This document shows, in pieces, positions 53,305-63,600 of a DNA stretch of 64,000 nt. The DNA is from Shinisaurus crocodilurus (taxonomy: Eukaryota; Chordata; Lepidosauria; Squamata; Shinisauridae). The position numbers and the translations under genes were made by a program. The DNA lies in NCBI GenBank assembly GCA_021292165.1, contig CM037877.1, positions 108,003,858 through 108,067,857 on the forward strand, given 5' to 3'. The notes under the pieces were generated by a model. The model was not told where the DNA came from, did no database searches, and saw only the letters and a list, made by a program, of their open reading frames with translations. Numbering within the stretch: the first letter of the stretch is position 1; each line of letters begins with the position of its first letter.

Positions 53305-53573
53305 CAGGGATGGGCAATGCCTGACACTCAGGCTGCATGTGGCCCCTGCTGGCCCCCATTGTGGCCCCCACCACCCCAGTGTCTCCCATTCCCCCCAATT
53401 TTATTTTATTTTATTTTTTAAAAATGCATCTCTAGCAGCTATGGAGCACCCAAAGAGCCAAATGTAGCTAGTTTGCAAGCTAACAACGGTGTGCTGTAGC
53501 TGCTATGGAGCATCAAAAAGGTTAAATTTAGCTTGCAAGCAACATCCAGACTTCTGGGCATTGCCCACCCCTG
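53305..53573. mobile_element. Non-autonomous hAT element inserted in CR1
   Basis: CAGGGATGGGCAATGCC at the left is mirrored by GGGCATTGCCCACCCCTG at the right. Flanks GTATAGAA and GTGCAGAG match at only 5 of 8. It splits the CR1 between GGTATAGAA and GAGAAAGTGGAGAG. The interior has a duplicated GCAGCTATGGAGCA phrase. Confidence 0.78.
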
Positions 53574-53990
53574 GTGCAGAGAAAGTGGAGAGTTTTCCTC
53601 CATCTCTCCTAATACTAGAACCTAGGGTCATCCAATGAAGTGGAATGATGGGAGATTCAGGACAGAGCACATAGTTGAACTATGGAATTCACTATCACAA
53701 GATGTGGTGGTGATCACCAGCTTGGATGGCATCAAAAGGGGATTAGACAAATTAATGGAGGATAAGGCTATCAATGGCTACTAGTCATAGTGGGTATATA
53801 TAACCTCCAGAATCAAAGAGAGTATGCCTCGAAATACCAGTTGCTGGGGAACAACAGCAGGAGGGGGCTATTACCCTCATCTTCTGCTTGTGGGCTTTTC
53901 ATGGGCACCTGGTGGTTAGCCACTGTGGGAAACAGGATGCTGGACTAGATAGGCCTTTGGTCTGATCCAGCAGGGCTCTAAATAGTTGGG

Positions 53991-54544
53991 AAGTATCCTG
54001 AAGAAACCAATACATGGTACAACAACAGGGTAGCCTCACTGTAAAGCAAAACGCTGAATCTTGTTTTGAAAGATGCAGCACCACACATGGCTGCATAGGC
54101 AGGAAGCCCATGGCATCAGAGCACTGGACCTTTTGCTCAGGTGGCAACTCCCTTTGCTGATGTCCACAGAGCAGCTCACTCTAAGCTAGGTTCCTCCTTG
54201 CTCAAGCCCATCTTGGCTCTTCACATCAATCTTTCTAGCAAGACCTCCTTGAGTAATATCCATGCCAGTTGCTTCTCAAGCTTATAGACTTTAATTCCTC
54301 ATACTTACTCTTGATTGTATTGAACCTGTTGTTGTTGTTGTTGTTGTTGTTGTGTTGTATTATGACCTCTTGCCATAATTATGGTTTCCTCTGTTTGTTT
54401 GTTTTTAAAAGCCTGTCTTGGTTCCTCCTCTTTATATCTCAGAGCCAAGGATTCTGAGGGGAAAGACAAGCCTAGTAGCAACCAAGCTCGCTGCCCACCC
54501 CACAACTTTGAAGTGATTGAACAACCACAGTGGAGTCAGGGTGG
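53991..54544. other. No gene seen
   Basis: Holds a GTT microsatellite (54327-54353). No gene. Confidence 0.4.
54327..54353. repeat. (GTT)n microsatellite
   Basis: About eight GTT units, then TGTGTTGT. Confidence 0.95.
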
Positions 54545-54810
54545 GGTGACTGGCACTGAAAATGGGCACGGCCCTTGGATCCCAGACCTGCCTTCTATGG
54601 ACAGAAGGGCTCCACTCATGGAAGGTGCTTCTTCCTGATTTTCAGGGATCCCCCTCCCACTCAATCCATAGCTCACCCCATTCCGCAGTGTCTCCCGACT
54701 CTCTGTGAAGCAATTTTCAGGGGGCTGGAGGCGGGGCTGCCATGGGGAGGAGGAGTTGCCATGGGAAGGTTGCCACCAGCCCAGTTGCACATGCCTATAT
54801 CTGGATCCAA
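54545..54810 (-). repeat. Family U2 copy 2
   Basis: The reverse complement matches 44438-44665 in order and spacing, with the left part (GGGGTGACTGGCACTGAAAA) extending beyond it. Contains GGACAGAAGGGCTCCACTC and CCCAGTTGCACATGCC. Unclassified. Confidence 0.65.
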
Positions 54811-54819
54811 GCCACCATC

Positions 54820-55524
54820 CACATGTTAAGCAGCTGCAACAGCAAGGCAGAACTCCTTGCTCTGGAGTTTTCTACAGAAGAGGGACCACCTCAGGAGGTG
54901 GAGCAGGTTCTGTGATAAGTTGATACAGAGTCTGTCTATAGATTGATTTAAGTTTGGCTAGCCTTCACTCAAGCAGGGCCTACTTTTGCAAACTAAGTGT
55001 GTCCCTTCTAGCCAAGCACTGTAGCTACAATAAGGTGAATAGGTTGCTTATTATTCATTTGTGCAGTAAGATTTCTTCTTATTTTAGAACACTTCTGTTT
55101 CCTATGGCCATGGATAACTGCAAGGCTCTGTGAGGCTCCAATACACATATGGCCTCCGCTCCCAAAGGGACTCACTGCATGTTCTTCTGTGCTTCGGTTT
55201 TCAATATATTTCAATGCATCATTGACAACTACCATATGGATCTGATGGTATGGAGAACTTATGCCACAATAAATGTGTTAGTGTATTCTAATATTTGCAT
55301 TATTTTAGCCATGTAAGGATAAAAATATAGGGCATGATCCAGCCAACACAATGCATCTTTAATTCCCACTGGAGTTAACACATGCTTAGCTAAAATAACA
55401 GATTAAAATAAATGGGGCTCTCAAGTATTGAACTTTGGCTAGATCATATCCTCAATCTTGATTAAATCCCCCATTGTGATCTTCTTCCTGTACTGGAAAA
55501 TGAATGAAAACCTATGCAACTTCC
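54820..55524. other. No gene seen
   Basis: No gene or bounded repeat. Confidence 0.35.
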
Positions 55525-55760
55525 TAGAAATAAGTCCCATTGAACTCAATGGGGCTTACATCTGAGTAGACATACATAGGATTGAGCTGTGAAGCTGAAA
55601 TCATAAATGTACCTATTAGGGAGTAAGTTCTCTTGGACACTGTGAGACTTACTTATGAGTAAACATACTCTGCCAGACTGGAATCCTAAACAGACTCAAA
55701 ACTAAATCCCACTGGAATAATGGGAATTACTTTTGAGTAAACATGGTTAGGGTTTGGCTG
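55525..55760. repeat. Tandem cluster of three AAGTCCCATTG-type repeats
   Basis: Three successive degenerate units: AAGTCCCATTGAACTCAATG at 55532, AGTAAGTTCTCTTGGACACT at about 55622, and AAATCCCACTGGAATAATGG at about 55705. Each is followed by TGAGTARACATRC. Related to 21247 and 60295. Confidence 0.6.
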
Positions 55761-56535
55761 AAAGTTGCCTTTCCATCTGTTCGCTTTGCATTACTGCAAC
55801 TCTTCTGTAATTGATGGAACTCCAGCAGCTAGAAAGGCAAAGTTTGAAAAATAGTCACTAGCAATCAGCAAATGCAAAGGAGTAGATTTGTTATGTGATA
55901 TTTCTGGTTTCAGTAGAAGCATGTGTGGAGATAGTGAAATGAGCCATACCAATGCAGAAGCTATAACAGGCATCTATTTAATTATGCCTTATGTTCAAAC
56001 CATTCCATTTTTAATTAAAATCACTGAATTGACTAATAGAAGAACGACCATGGAAGAGTCATGTTTTGAAGACCAAGAAATAATAATTTATCATTTCCCC
56101 CCCTCAAAGAGTAGCACTGTCATCTTTAATTTTAATCAAGATTAGAAGAGAAGAAATACTAAACACAAAGATCCATCCAACCCGCTACTGTATAGTACAT
56201 CCTTTTTTCTGATTAGACAAAGGAACAGGTGCATTAAGCATCCTTTATAAAGTTGACAGTACATCTGTGCCCTTTGTTTGGGGATCTAAAATCTAGAAAG
56301 TTTGGAGGTCTAGAAAGTCAGCACTACCATACAAGATCTATTAGCGTATTCAGGCATGAGGACTAGCCTGCCTTTTATGTCTATTCTCTCTCAGAATAAT
56401 ACATAAGCCTCTCTTCCTCTTTTCCTGGGTACTGTGTGAAAGAAAGCTCCATCCAAAGTTGCAGTCCTACAAAAATTGCTCAAAAATCAATGGGAAAAAT
56501 CCAAGAAAATCAATGGAAATGTATACATGTAAAAC
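55761..56535. other. No gene seen
   Basis: No gene or bounded repeat. Confidence 0.35.
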
Positions 56536-56538
56536 TAA

Positions 56539-56889
56539 GGGCATCTCTACAAGAGGCATTTATTGTGCACTTGATTCCTCACTCACAGTAGTTTGTGGGT
56601 GCTTTACCTGATGCTTTCCAAGCATTTCCATGGCTTTTTCTTTTAGAGCAAGGAAAGTGTAGTATTATCTAAAAAGGCAGAGTGAACCGGAATGAGAAAC
56701 TCCTGTGTTTTTGCAATTCCACTATACTGCGGCACTACAGTGTGCTTGTGTAATAGAACGTATAGAAAGGCAGAGAAAGAAAACTTTGGGGCGGTGGGAC
56801 ATGTGTAAAGGAGCTGATCTGAATCCTGCAAATAATCTGGAAGCAAAAGCCTTGGTAAAGTGAGTTAAAAGCCTCATGTAGAGAAGCCC
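56539..56889. mobile_element. Inverted-repeat element, 351 bp (Harbinger-like?)
   Basis: GGGCATCTCTACAAGAGGCA at the left and TGCCTC-like TAAAAGCCTCATGTAGAGAA then GCCC at the right are ~24-bp inverted repeats. Flanking TAA and TAG would fit a decayed 3-bp target. A degenerate second copy lies at 26215-26606. No transposase. Confidence 0.65.
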
Positions 56890-56892
56890 TAG

Positions 56893-57479
56893 GTGCAAAG
56901 TGGCAATCAGTCTTCTAACTCTTGGTTGCAAAATTCTCCTTGGACTACCAAGGTGGCTGTGGGTTCAGTGATTCACAGATCCAGCTCATCTCAGCATGTC
57001 TATGCTGCAAACAGAAACTAGTTTGAAACTGAAACTCTCATGGAGAAAAAAAATATGATGATGTTGATCAAAGGAGCCATCAACATGTATATTTGGAACA
57101 AGAGGCAGTCGCGATATGAAATCAGTGGCATAGTGGAGCCAGGGCTTGCTGGGATGCAGCACCAGCATTTTTTTTTAATCAATGGGACCACTGATGTCAT
57201 CTGCCATGCCCCGACCCCCAGAATTCCCTGTTCCTCTGAGCTTCACTGCAATCCTCACAGTAACAGAAGGGAAATTAATTTCCACAGTAACGATATATTG
57301 TTCCCTGTTATAATGCAAAGTATTTTGGGTGGCTTGCTCTTGAATGAGCAATTAAGCTTTATAAAAGACCTGCTCTGGATGGAGATGAAAACTGCTAGAA
57401 CTGGTTTGTTGATATGGATCAACACAGCTGCCTGCATACTTGGCCTCTCCTTGGGGGCGTGGCTATGGGGACGGTCATG
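56893..57479. other. No gene seen
   Basis: No gene or bounded repeat. Confidence 0.35.
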
Positions 57480-57940
57480 ATGAGCGCCCGCACTCCCGAA
57501 CTGACTACTGCACCACTGTATAAAATGGCAGCCAATGGGGAGGGGAGGCTAGCGGTGGAAATAAGGCTGGGCGCGCCGCCCGAGCCTTATTTCACCCCCG
57601 CCCCGCCCCCGCCTTGTTTTTTCGAGCGCCGCACAGCGCCGCTCAAACGAGCCACTTACCTCGTTCACTGCATTCTACCCTTCTGGGTAGAAGCAGGACC
57701 CGGAAATGGGTCCTGCGCAGGCGCAGATCGGTCCCGTCGCGTCATTTCCAGTCCCGCAGGTGACACGATGGGACCGATCGAGGAGAGCGGGCGGTTCTCC
57801 GCCGGAACGAGCGGCGGGGGCGGCTCTCTGCGGAGTGCGCGAGCCGCCCCGAAGACAAGGTAAGGCCTCGCCGGGCGTGAGCAGGACCATGTTCGGCCTC
57901 GTTCTGCCCCAGCGAGGCTCGTTCGTACAACCCTAGGAGG
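57480..57940. promoter_or_regulatory. CpG-rich, promoter-like stretch with palindromes
   Basis: TATAAAATGG at about 57519, CCAATGGGG at about 57532 and tandem GC boxes (CCCCGCCCCGCCCCCGCC) at about 57595-57615 look promoter-like. Inverted repeats occur at 57558-57593 and 57725-57780 (GATCGGTCCCGTCGCGTCA with TGACACGATGGGACCGATC). The latter matches the palindrome at 34400-34670, so this may be a GC-rich transposable element instead. Confidence 0.4.
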
Positions 57941-58330
57941 GACAAAGCATGTACAAGGTCCCAAAACATCACTGGCATTTGGAAGCTCTGTCCAGAGTCC
58001 ACTTTGATTTTGAGATTTTTGGGGACACTGCAAGATCGTTTAAATGACATTTTGTTGCCACAGTTCAGCTGAGTGTCTCTGTCTCCACTCCAGGGCCTTT
58101 CATGGAAAGCTAAGAACAGATTGATGACACTTACTGCTTATGCTATATGTGCGAGTTGTTTCCATTAATCTATATTGTAAAGGTATTTTACAATCAAGGT
58201 GAAACCTTGGGCTTTGATTGGTAGGGATGCCATGATGTCACTGAGAGGCAAGGTAGGCATAAGTGTGTCTGGCTGCCATTGGTTGGCACAGCTGTTCAGA
58301 TCCTGGAGAGAGGCAGTGTGGGTAGAAGGG
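57941..58330. other. No gene seen
   Basis: No gene or bounded repeat. Confidence 0.35.
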
Positions 58331-58373
58331 ACTGGATCCAGAAGGGTAGAAGCAGGATCCAGAAGGGTAGAAG
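58331..58373. repeat. 21-bp tandem repeat, two units
   Basis: GGATCCAGAAGGGTAGAAGC occurs twice in tandem just before the U1 copy. Confidence 0.9.
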
Positions 58374-58729
58374 CAGTGCCTCTAAGATGGCCCTTGGGCA
58401 AGAGATCCTCAGTGGGTCCCCTCCCTCAGCAAGTCTACCTTCTCACTGCCATTGTCACCTGTTGCTCTTGCTCCTCATCCTCTTCTTCATCATTGCTACT
58501 GCTTACTTGCTTGACAGGCAAAGAGCCAGTGAGCAAGAAGGTTGTGGCATCTGCCGCTGCTGCTTCTCCTCCTCACCACCTCCGTTGTTTGGACCAGAGC
58601 AAGAGGCAGGTGAACAAGCAGACTTCAGTGATGAAGAGGAGGAGCAACTCCAGGGGGCTCTCATCAGTGGGCCCCTGCTGGGGTCCCTTGGCAGGTACCC
58701 AACGATGCCTACCTTTAATGCCAGCCCTG
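58374..58729 (+). mobile_element. Family U1 copy 3
   Basis: CAGTGCCTCTAAGATGGCCC at the left and TTTAATGCCAGCCCTG at the right. The interior matches 22406-22752 in order. Flanks GGTAGAAG and GGCTTGGA do not match. No transposase. Confidence 0.65.
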
Positions 58730-58946
58730 GGCTTGGAAAATAAGGAGTTAGGAGCCTAAAAATGGGGTGGGCTAAGGGAAGTACTGTAGAAATAAGGGCT
58801 GGAAATGGAGAGAAGGATTGAGGGGAAGAGAAGAATACCATGGGGAGAAGACTGAAAGAAGGAAAATGCGACAGAAAATGGGTCGAGGGGAGAGAGAAAC
58901 ATGAAAACAGAACAAGAGGGGAAGGTACTGATGTATAAAAAAAATG

Positions 58947-59111
58947 GAAGAGAAAAAAATCTCAGGTGCCAACTGAAATATTTTATTGCCCAACGTGTTT
59001 TGGCATGTACCTTCATCAGGGGCCAAAAGTTTTTCCAAGTGCTGCAAGAAACAAATTTCTTCAGCTATCTCATGAGTAAATCAGTTGGCACCTGAGATTT
59101 TTTTTCTCTTT
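58947..59111. repeat. Element with ~29-bp inverted ends and a CAACGTGTTTTGG core
   Basis: AAAAAATCTCAGGTGCCAAC then TGA at the left is mirrored by TCAGTTGGCACCTGAGATT then T-run at the right. The core has CCCAACGTGTTTTGGCATG and CTTCATCAGGGGCC, a phrase type also seen in Penelope-like and other fish or reptile repeats. Superfamily uncertain. Confidence 0.6.
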
Positions 59112-59119
59112 CTTTCTTT

Positions 59120-59849
59120 CTTTTTTTTTGAGAGATGAACATGGCCAGGAAGTGCAAAGGGTGACAAAACACATATTACTAGCCAAATCTTTGGATGCCC
59201 ATCTCTATCTTTAATGAAACATGCTTCGAAATAAATGTACTCAGGATTGTAGCCTAAGGGCCTGATGATTAAAACCAGTTTAAGTCTGTAGTGTTGCTAT
59301 GCCCTAAGAAAAGCAATGCTATGCATGAAGAAGGGTCAAGGAAATAAGAAGTGTGTGTGTGGGGGGGAATGCAGTACAAAAATAGAGAAATGTAAATATA
59401 TTCCTGCACAGGCAGAATATTTACGTATATATATATTGGTTCACAAACACAATCACCAAGTACAAATACACATCAAAAATATTATATTCAGAAAATAATA
59501 AAAATACAATGCATCGTAGCTGGATCAAGTCTTTATGATATATTAGTACAATTCACACGATGTGTATGATCATAATATTGTGAACTCAGTGGGAAGATGG
59601 TCAGTTTGCCCATTTCTTGTATAAACTTGCTCATGAGGGTACGATCTCACACAACATATACCGGATGTGAGGATAGCTTAGAAATATTTTAAATAAATAC
59701 AAAAGATTCATGAATAAAATTACAACATAGCATGCACATTAATTATTAGTTTTAATGATTAATACATACAGCTTATTTCCTGGTAAGCCGTTAATACATA
59801 TGGCACAGTTCTTCAATCTGGATACAAACTTCCAACATCCTACTCAAGT
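59120..59849. other. No gene seen; AT-rich
   Basis: No gene; TA-rich 59425-59440. Confidence 0.35.
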
Positions 59850-59857
59850 CCTTAGAA

Positions 59858-59997
59858 CAGCGGTGAGCAATGTGTGGCTCTCCAGACAGATGTTTCGGCC
59901 AGCAACTCCCATCAGCCCTAGCCAGCATTGCCAATGGTAAGGGATGATGGGAGTTGCAGGCCAAAACATCTGGAGGGCCACAAGTTGCCCACCCCTG
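59858..59997. mobile_element. Palindromic hAT MITE (140 bp)
   Basis: CAGCGGTGAGCAATGTGTGG at the left is mirrored by CCACAAGTTGCCCACCCCTG at the right. Flanks CCTTAGAA (59850-59857) and CTTTAGAA (59998-60005) match at 7 of 8. Confidence 0.88.
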
Positions 59998-60005
59998 CTT
60001 TAGAA

Positions 60006-60290
60006 TCATATCTGAGTTCTATTCCGATGACTTACTGCTTGTGAAACTGGGTGGTGGCGGCAAAGGGGGTGGTTGACTATTCCCTAATTGGACTCAGAAA
60101 TCTATCATAAGAAAAATATATAGATCCACTGCACACCCTTTCTTTGGTTTCATTCATGGAGCAAAAAAAAACCTAGCCCTGGACTGGCTGACTGGTTGTC
60201 TTTTAAAAGAGCCCTGTAATTTGGGGTTTCCCCACAAGATAATCAGCATTTACACATGGGAGAACACATTATCAGAACATTAATGTACTT
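60006..60290. other. No gene seen
   Basis: No gene or bounded repeat. Confidence 0.35.
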
Positions 60291-60292
60291 AC

Positions 60293-60370
60293 TGCGCAAT
60301 CCTATGCATGTCTATTCAGATGTATTCCCCATTGAGTTCAATGAGGCTTACTCCCAGGCATGTGTGTATA
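60293..60370. repeat. Short dispersed repeat (CAATCCTATGCATG end)
   Basis: GCGCAATCCTATGCATGTCT, CCCATTGAGTTCAATGAGGC and TTACTCCCAGGCATGTGTGT then ATAGG. The outer words CCTATGCATG and CATGTGTGTATAGG form imperfect inverted ends. Confidence 0.6.
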
Positions 60371-61315
60371 GGTTCAAATTAATTTAATTAATTTACCTTA
60401 ATTTACTCCTTAATTTACTTCTTTTATAATGGACCAGTGACTTCCCCAAGAAAAGCACATTGCGCCAGTCCCCTCTCCCCCTCAACTTTTGCAAAGTCAG
60501 AAGGTCTTAAAGCAACACATGCTCTCTCTCCCCCTCTCACACACTCCCGCCCCAGGGCAGTAATTATAAGGAATTTCTGTCTATCCTGGAAATGAGTTTC
60601 AGATGGCAGAGATAAAACTGGCAAGATGCTAAAATGCAGACCCCCTCTGAGGCTCAAGGAGATGAACCAGCTCTGGTGCATATCACATAGCACTGCAGTA
60701 AATTGTGAGTTAATGGACATGGGGACTTGGTTACTTCAGGGGGCCTCAGAGGAAGATCAAATGCAGGGTAGCGAGACCACACTTTTAGGAAGACGTGAAT
60801 AGTACGCTACTTCTTCGTTGAGAAAAAAACTGTAAGCGGATGTGAAAGGATTTAACAGAAGGTGTGTCCACATAGAAGTTTTTATGGGGAAGGGGTCAAA
60901 TGGACATCCAATGCACATCCAACCCTCGCAATTCACAGTCTGGGACTTTAACATACATTGGGGTCAGGCCCATTTGCATATTGAAGGGGTTTTGTTAGGA
61001 ATCCAATTGCAGAAAGAGTATGAGCTGCATATTCTCCATACTCTGGCGCACAATGTCAGGATGGGATTATCCCGTAACATATCATGTTCATTTCTTTTAA
61101 AGAATGACTGCTTCTTAGCCTCTCATGGGCTGTTATGAATGGGAAATCTGCATTGACAGTAGTGTGGAACTGAATCAGCAACAGGCTCGTTTTTCATACA
61201 GAGTTGTGCAGGAGGGTGGTCTTCCATTTGCATTTTATCATCATGCTTTTCACATCACCTGTGAACAGGTGTGCTCTACCTGAAGTGTTCCTCCATCTAA
61301 ATTATTACCGTAGAT
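60371..61315. other. No gene seen
   Basis: No gene. 60890-61140 shows no repeat signatures; possible conserved non-coding DNA, untested. Confidence 0.35.
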
Positions 61316-61638
61316 CAGGGGTAGGCAACGTGGCACCCTCGGACACCTTTCTTGTGCCCAATGAGGTACCCTACCCCTCCCACTTTTTATTTTCTAAATA
61401 ACAACTTTTCTTACTGGCAGCTAGGATTGCATCAAAAAGCCAAGTGAGGGCCTGCAGCTGCTCCCCTCTGCTTTCTCCATGAATGCCTCCATGCAGGGCT
61501 CAGATACTTCTTAGGAAATGAAAATGGTGGATGGCTGCAGGCCGATTCTTTCATCTGCACCACATCCATTTTGTGGTGGTGTCCAGGACAGTTTCTCCAA
61601 TTGCCAAATGTGCCCCCAAAGGTTGCCCACCACCCCTG
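61316..61638. mobile_element. Non-autonomous hAT element, 323 bp
   Basis: CAGGGGTAGGCAACGTGGC at the left and GGTTGCCCACCACCCCTG at the right are inverted. Flanks CCGTAGAT and CCATAGAC match at 6 of 8. The left end resembles 13270-13942. Confidence 0.78.
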
Positions 61639-61699
61639 CCATAGACCAAATAGTTGGTAGCTGGACTAAATAGCTGGTAGAGAGCATTCCTGTCCATTG

Positions 61700-61768
61700 G
61701 CTATTCTGGCAGGGACTTCTGGGAGTTGAAGTCAAAAACATCTGGAGCAATACCTTCTGCCCACCCCT
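61700..61768. mobile_element. Palindromic hAT MITE, right half only
   Basis: GACTTCTGGGAGTTGAAGTC, AAAAACATCTGGAG and CTTCTGCCCACCCCTG match the right arm of the GATGTTTTGGACT family. Confidence 0.6.
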
Positions 61769-61769
61769 G

Positions 61770-63039
61770 ATCTAAAACACTAGCAATGCCATCAAGTTTA
61801 AACCAGTTTTGCATGAGCTTAGCTATTATGGCTATATATCTGAGAGGAGGGCGGCGGCAGGGGGGGGATGTAGTGAAAATATGATTCCAAGGGTACTTTG
61901 GGGCAAGGAATGACACCTAAAATACGTTGAAGCCAGTTTAAGAGCTATTTATATTTTAAGTGTAGATGTGCACAATGATTAATGGGTAATACAGCGATTT
62001 TTCAAGTAAATACGCTCTTTAGAACATAAAAAGAGCCCTGCTGGATCAGACCAAACATGCATAGGATTGCAGCCTAAGTCCCATTTCAAAGGGACGTAAT
62101 TTGGGACTAGTTTACATGGCTCCCGTGCCCCTGGAGTTCTGCTCTGCAACATCCTCCCAAGAGGCACATCCACTTTCTGCTCACACCCAATGTTTGGAAA
62201 AGCCTCTCACTGCCACCTTCCCTTAACAAGATGCCCCTGTCCTTTGTGAACCTTCTAAACAGGGACTTTCGAGCTGCAGCAGCACTGAGCTCCCTGCCAG
62301 TTTCACAAAGAGAATCGCTTGATGAAATAGGAAGGGCATTTCCAGTTCCAGCAGGTAGGTTTTTCCACACGGCAGCAGGAGATGCTGCCGCTGTCGAGTT
62401 CTTATTTGCAGAATTTAGTAGCTTCCGCATGAGAGTACTACTGCGAGACCACTTGCTGTTTGATGGGGGTGCCCCTGAAGTTTAAAAGCTGCTTCCAGAG
62501 TTTTGTTGAAACAGACAAGATTCTGTCGACAGTGAACCAGCCGGAGAATCATTAATACCAACACAATTCAGGATGTTGCTGTGTGCTTGCTCCCTTCCTG
62601 GCAGTTGGAGTTTCAAACTAATTAATTCCTGTGATCTGAGCCATTCCCTTTTATTAATAGTATCAGCATGTGTGATGCCTGCACTGTTGCAGATGATGCG
62701 CCCTCTCCAGGGATCCTATCAGCATGCCGTTGTAGGTTTTCAAAAGTTTTCCTTGGTAGTGTTCATTTTATTCTCATTCTCTCCAGGTTTTCAGCAGGCT
62801 TGCAAGCAACGTATTGGCTCTACCAGGACGCTTTCAGAGATATACATTCGAGGACATTTGCCTGTGTCTTAAAATTGCTCCTGAATTGGCTCAACACAGC
62901 AGGATCATCTGTCCAGTATTGTCAAGTGAAAAGGCGTAAGCAGAGGTCAGGACTTACAAAGCCCTTAAGAACCTGTTCCCTGCATCTCGCAAACTTAAGG
63001 CTGAAATGTTGCTCTCTCCCCTGCATCTCACCATAGTGT
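61770..63039. other. No supported gene
   Basis: A CR1 3' tip (GAACATAAAAAGAGCCCTGC, 62022-62052) is followed by the AAACATGCATAGGATTGC motif (62053-62070). The rest shows no recognisable gene. Confidence 0.4.
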
Positions 63040-63600
63040 CGACAGTTGGCTTCAGGACGGTCTCCTCCATGATGCCGTGCCCCCTCTGAAGGAATCCTCT
63101 TCAGAGGATGATCTAGAACTCTCTGAGCTGAACATCTCAGCAGAGCAGCCTCCTTCAGCGATCCTGGGCCCTCAGGAGAGACAGCATCTGAATGTAGAGA
63201 GCCCCGCTTCTGACTCAGACGTGGACTGCCGCCTAGTCAGAGGGCGCATAGGTGCCTAAGGGTGCAGGGTTGGCCAACCACCAGGCAAAGAAGTGCCTGC
63301 CTAAGTAACAAGACTCCTTGTGAGTAAAGGGTTACTCATGAGTAAGACCTCTCCTCAAGTGGCCCTGATGACCTGCAGTTGTGCCCTAGTTGGGGTTTGG
63401 GCTCTAAAGCCTCCAGTTCCACACAGAGAGCTGAGCTGCTGGAGGAACGTCTGCTTCTCCAGCTCCCATACTCACATTCCCTGACTACCTTGCTCTCGGA
63501 AGAAACCGGTGTGTCTTTGGACTTTGCTTTCAGTACTGACCCTTGCTGGTTTCTAGCTCCCCTGCCTTGGCAGTCACTGCCTGTAGCAGGACACAGGTGA
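63040..63600 (+). mobile_element. Possible LTR-retrotransposon remnant
   Basis: The + strand encodes an acidic Ser/Glu/Asp-rich stretch (ESSSEDDLELSELNISAE, then PASDSDVDCRL) followed by Cys/Thr/Leu-rich sequence with TTGGACTTTGCTTTC, in the style of LTR or leader sequences of some reptile Gypsy elements. No LTR boundaries, primer-binding site or polyprotein were found, so this is tentative. Confidence 0.3.

Larger units (their letters stand above)
51745..53990 (+). mobile_element. CR1 LINE 3' half, interrupted by L1, LINE and hAT insertions
   Basis: The coding part at 51745-52240 has FADDT (catalytic motif C), then LGVVVDSS, MLGIIRKG and PLYKPMVQPHLEYC. After the L1 insertion it resumes at about 53247 (GAGAGGGGGAAAGGATAGAG, GTGTGTAAAAGTATTCATC). 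Another resumption at 53574 leads to the 3' UTR, ending GCTGGACTAGATAGGCC, TTTGGTCTGATCCAGCAGGG. 5'-truncated and broken. Confidence 0.85.

Noticed and set aside
57706..57936. First exon of a gene
   Set aside because: No homologous domain in the frame, and the core palindrome is shared with another locus, so repeat origin is at least as likely. Kept only as a low-confidence promoter-like stretch.
62231..62485. Possible coding exon
   Set aside because: Short frame with a frame on the opposite strand of similar length; no recognisable protein family or splice signals that could be supported.
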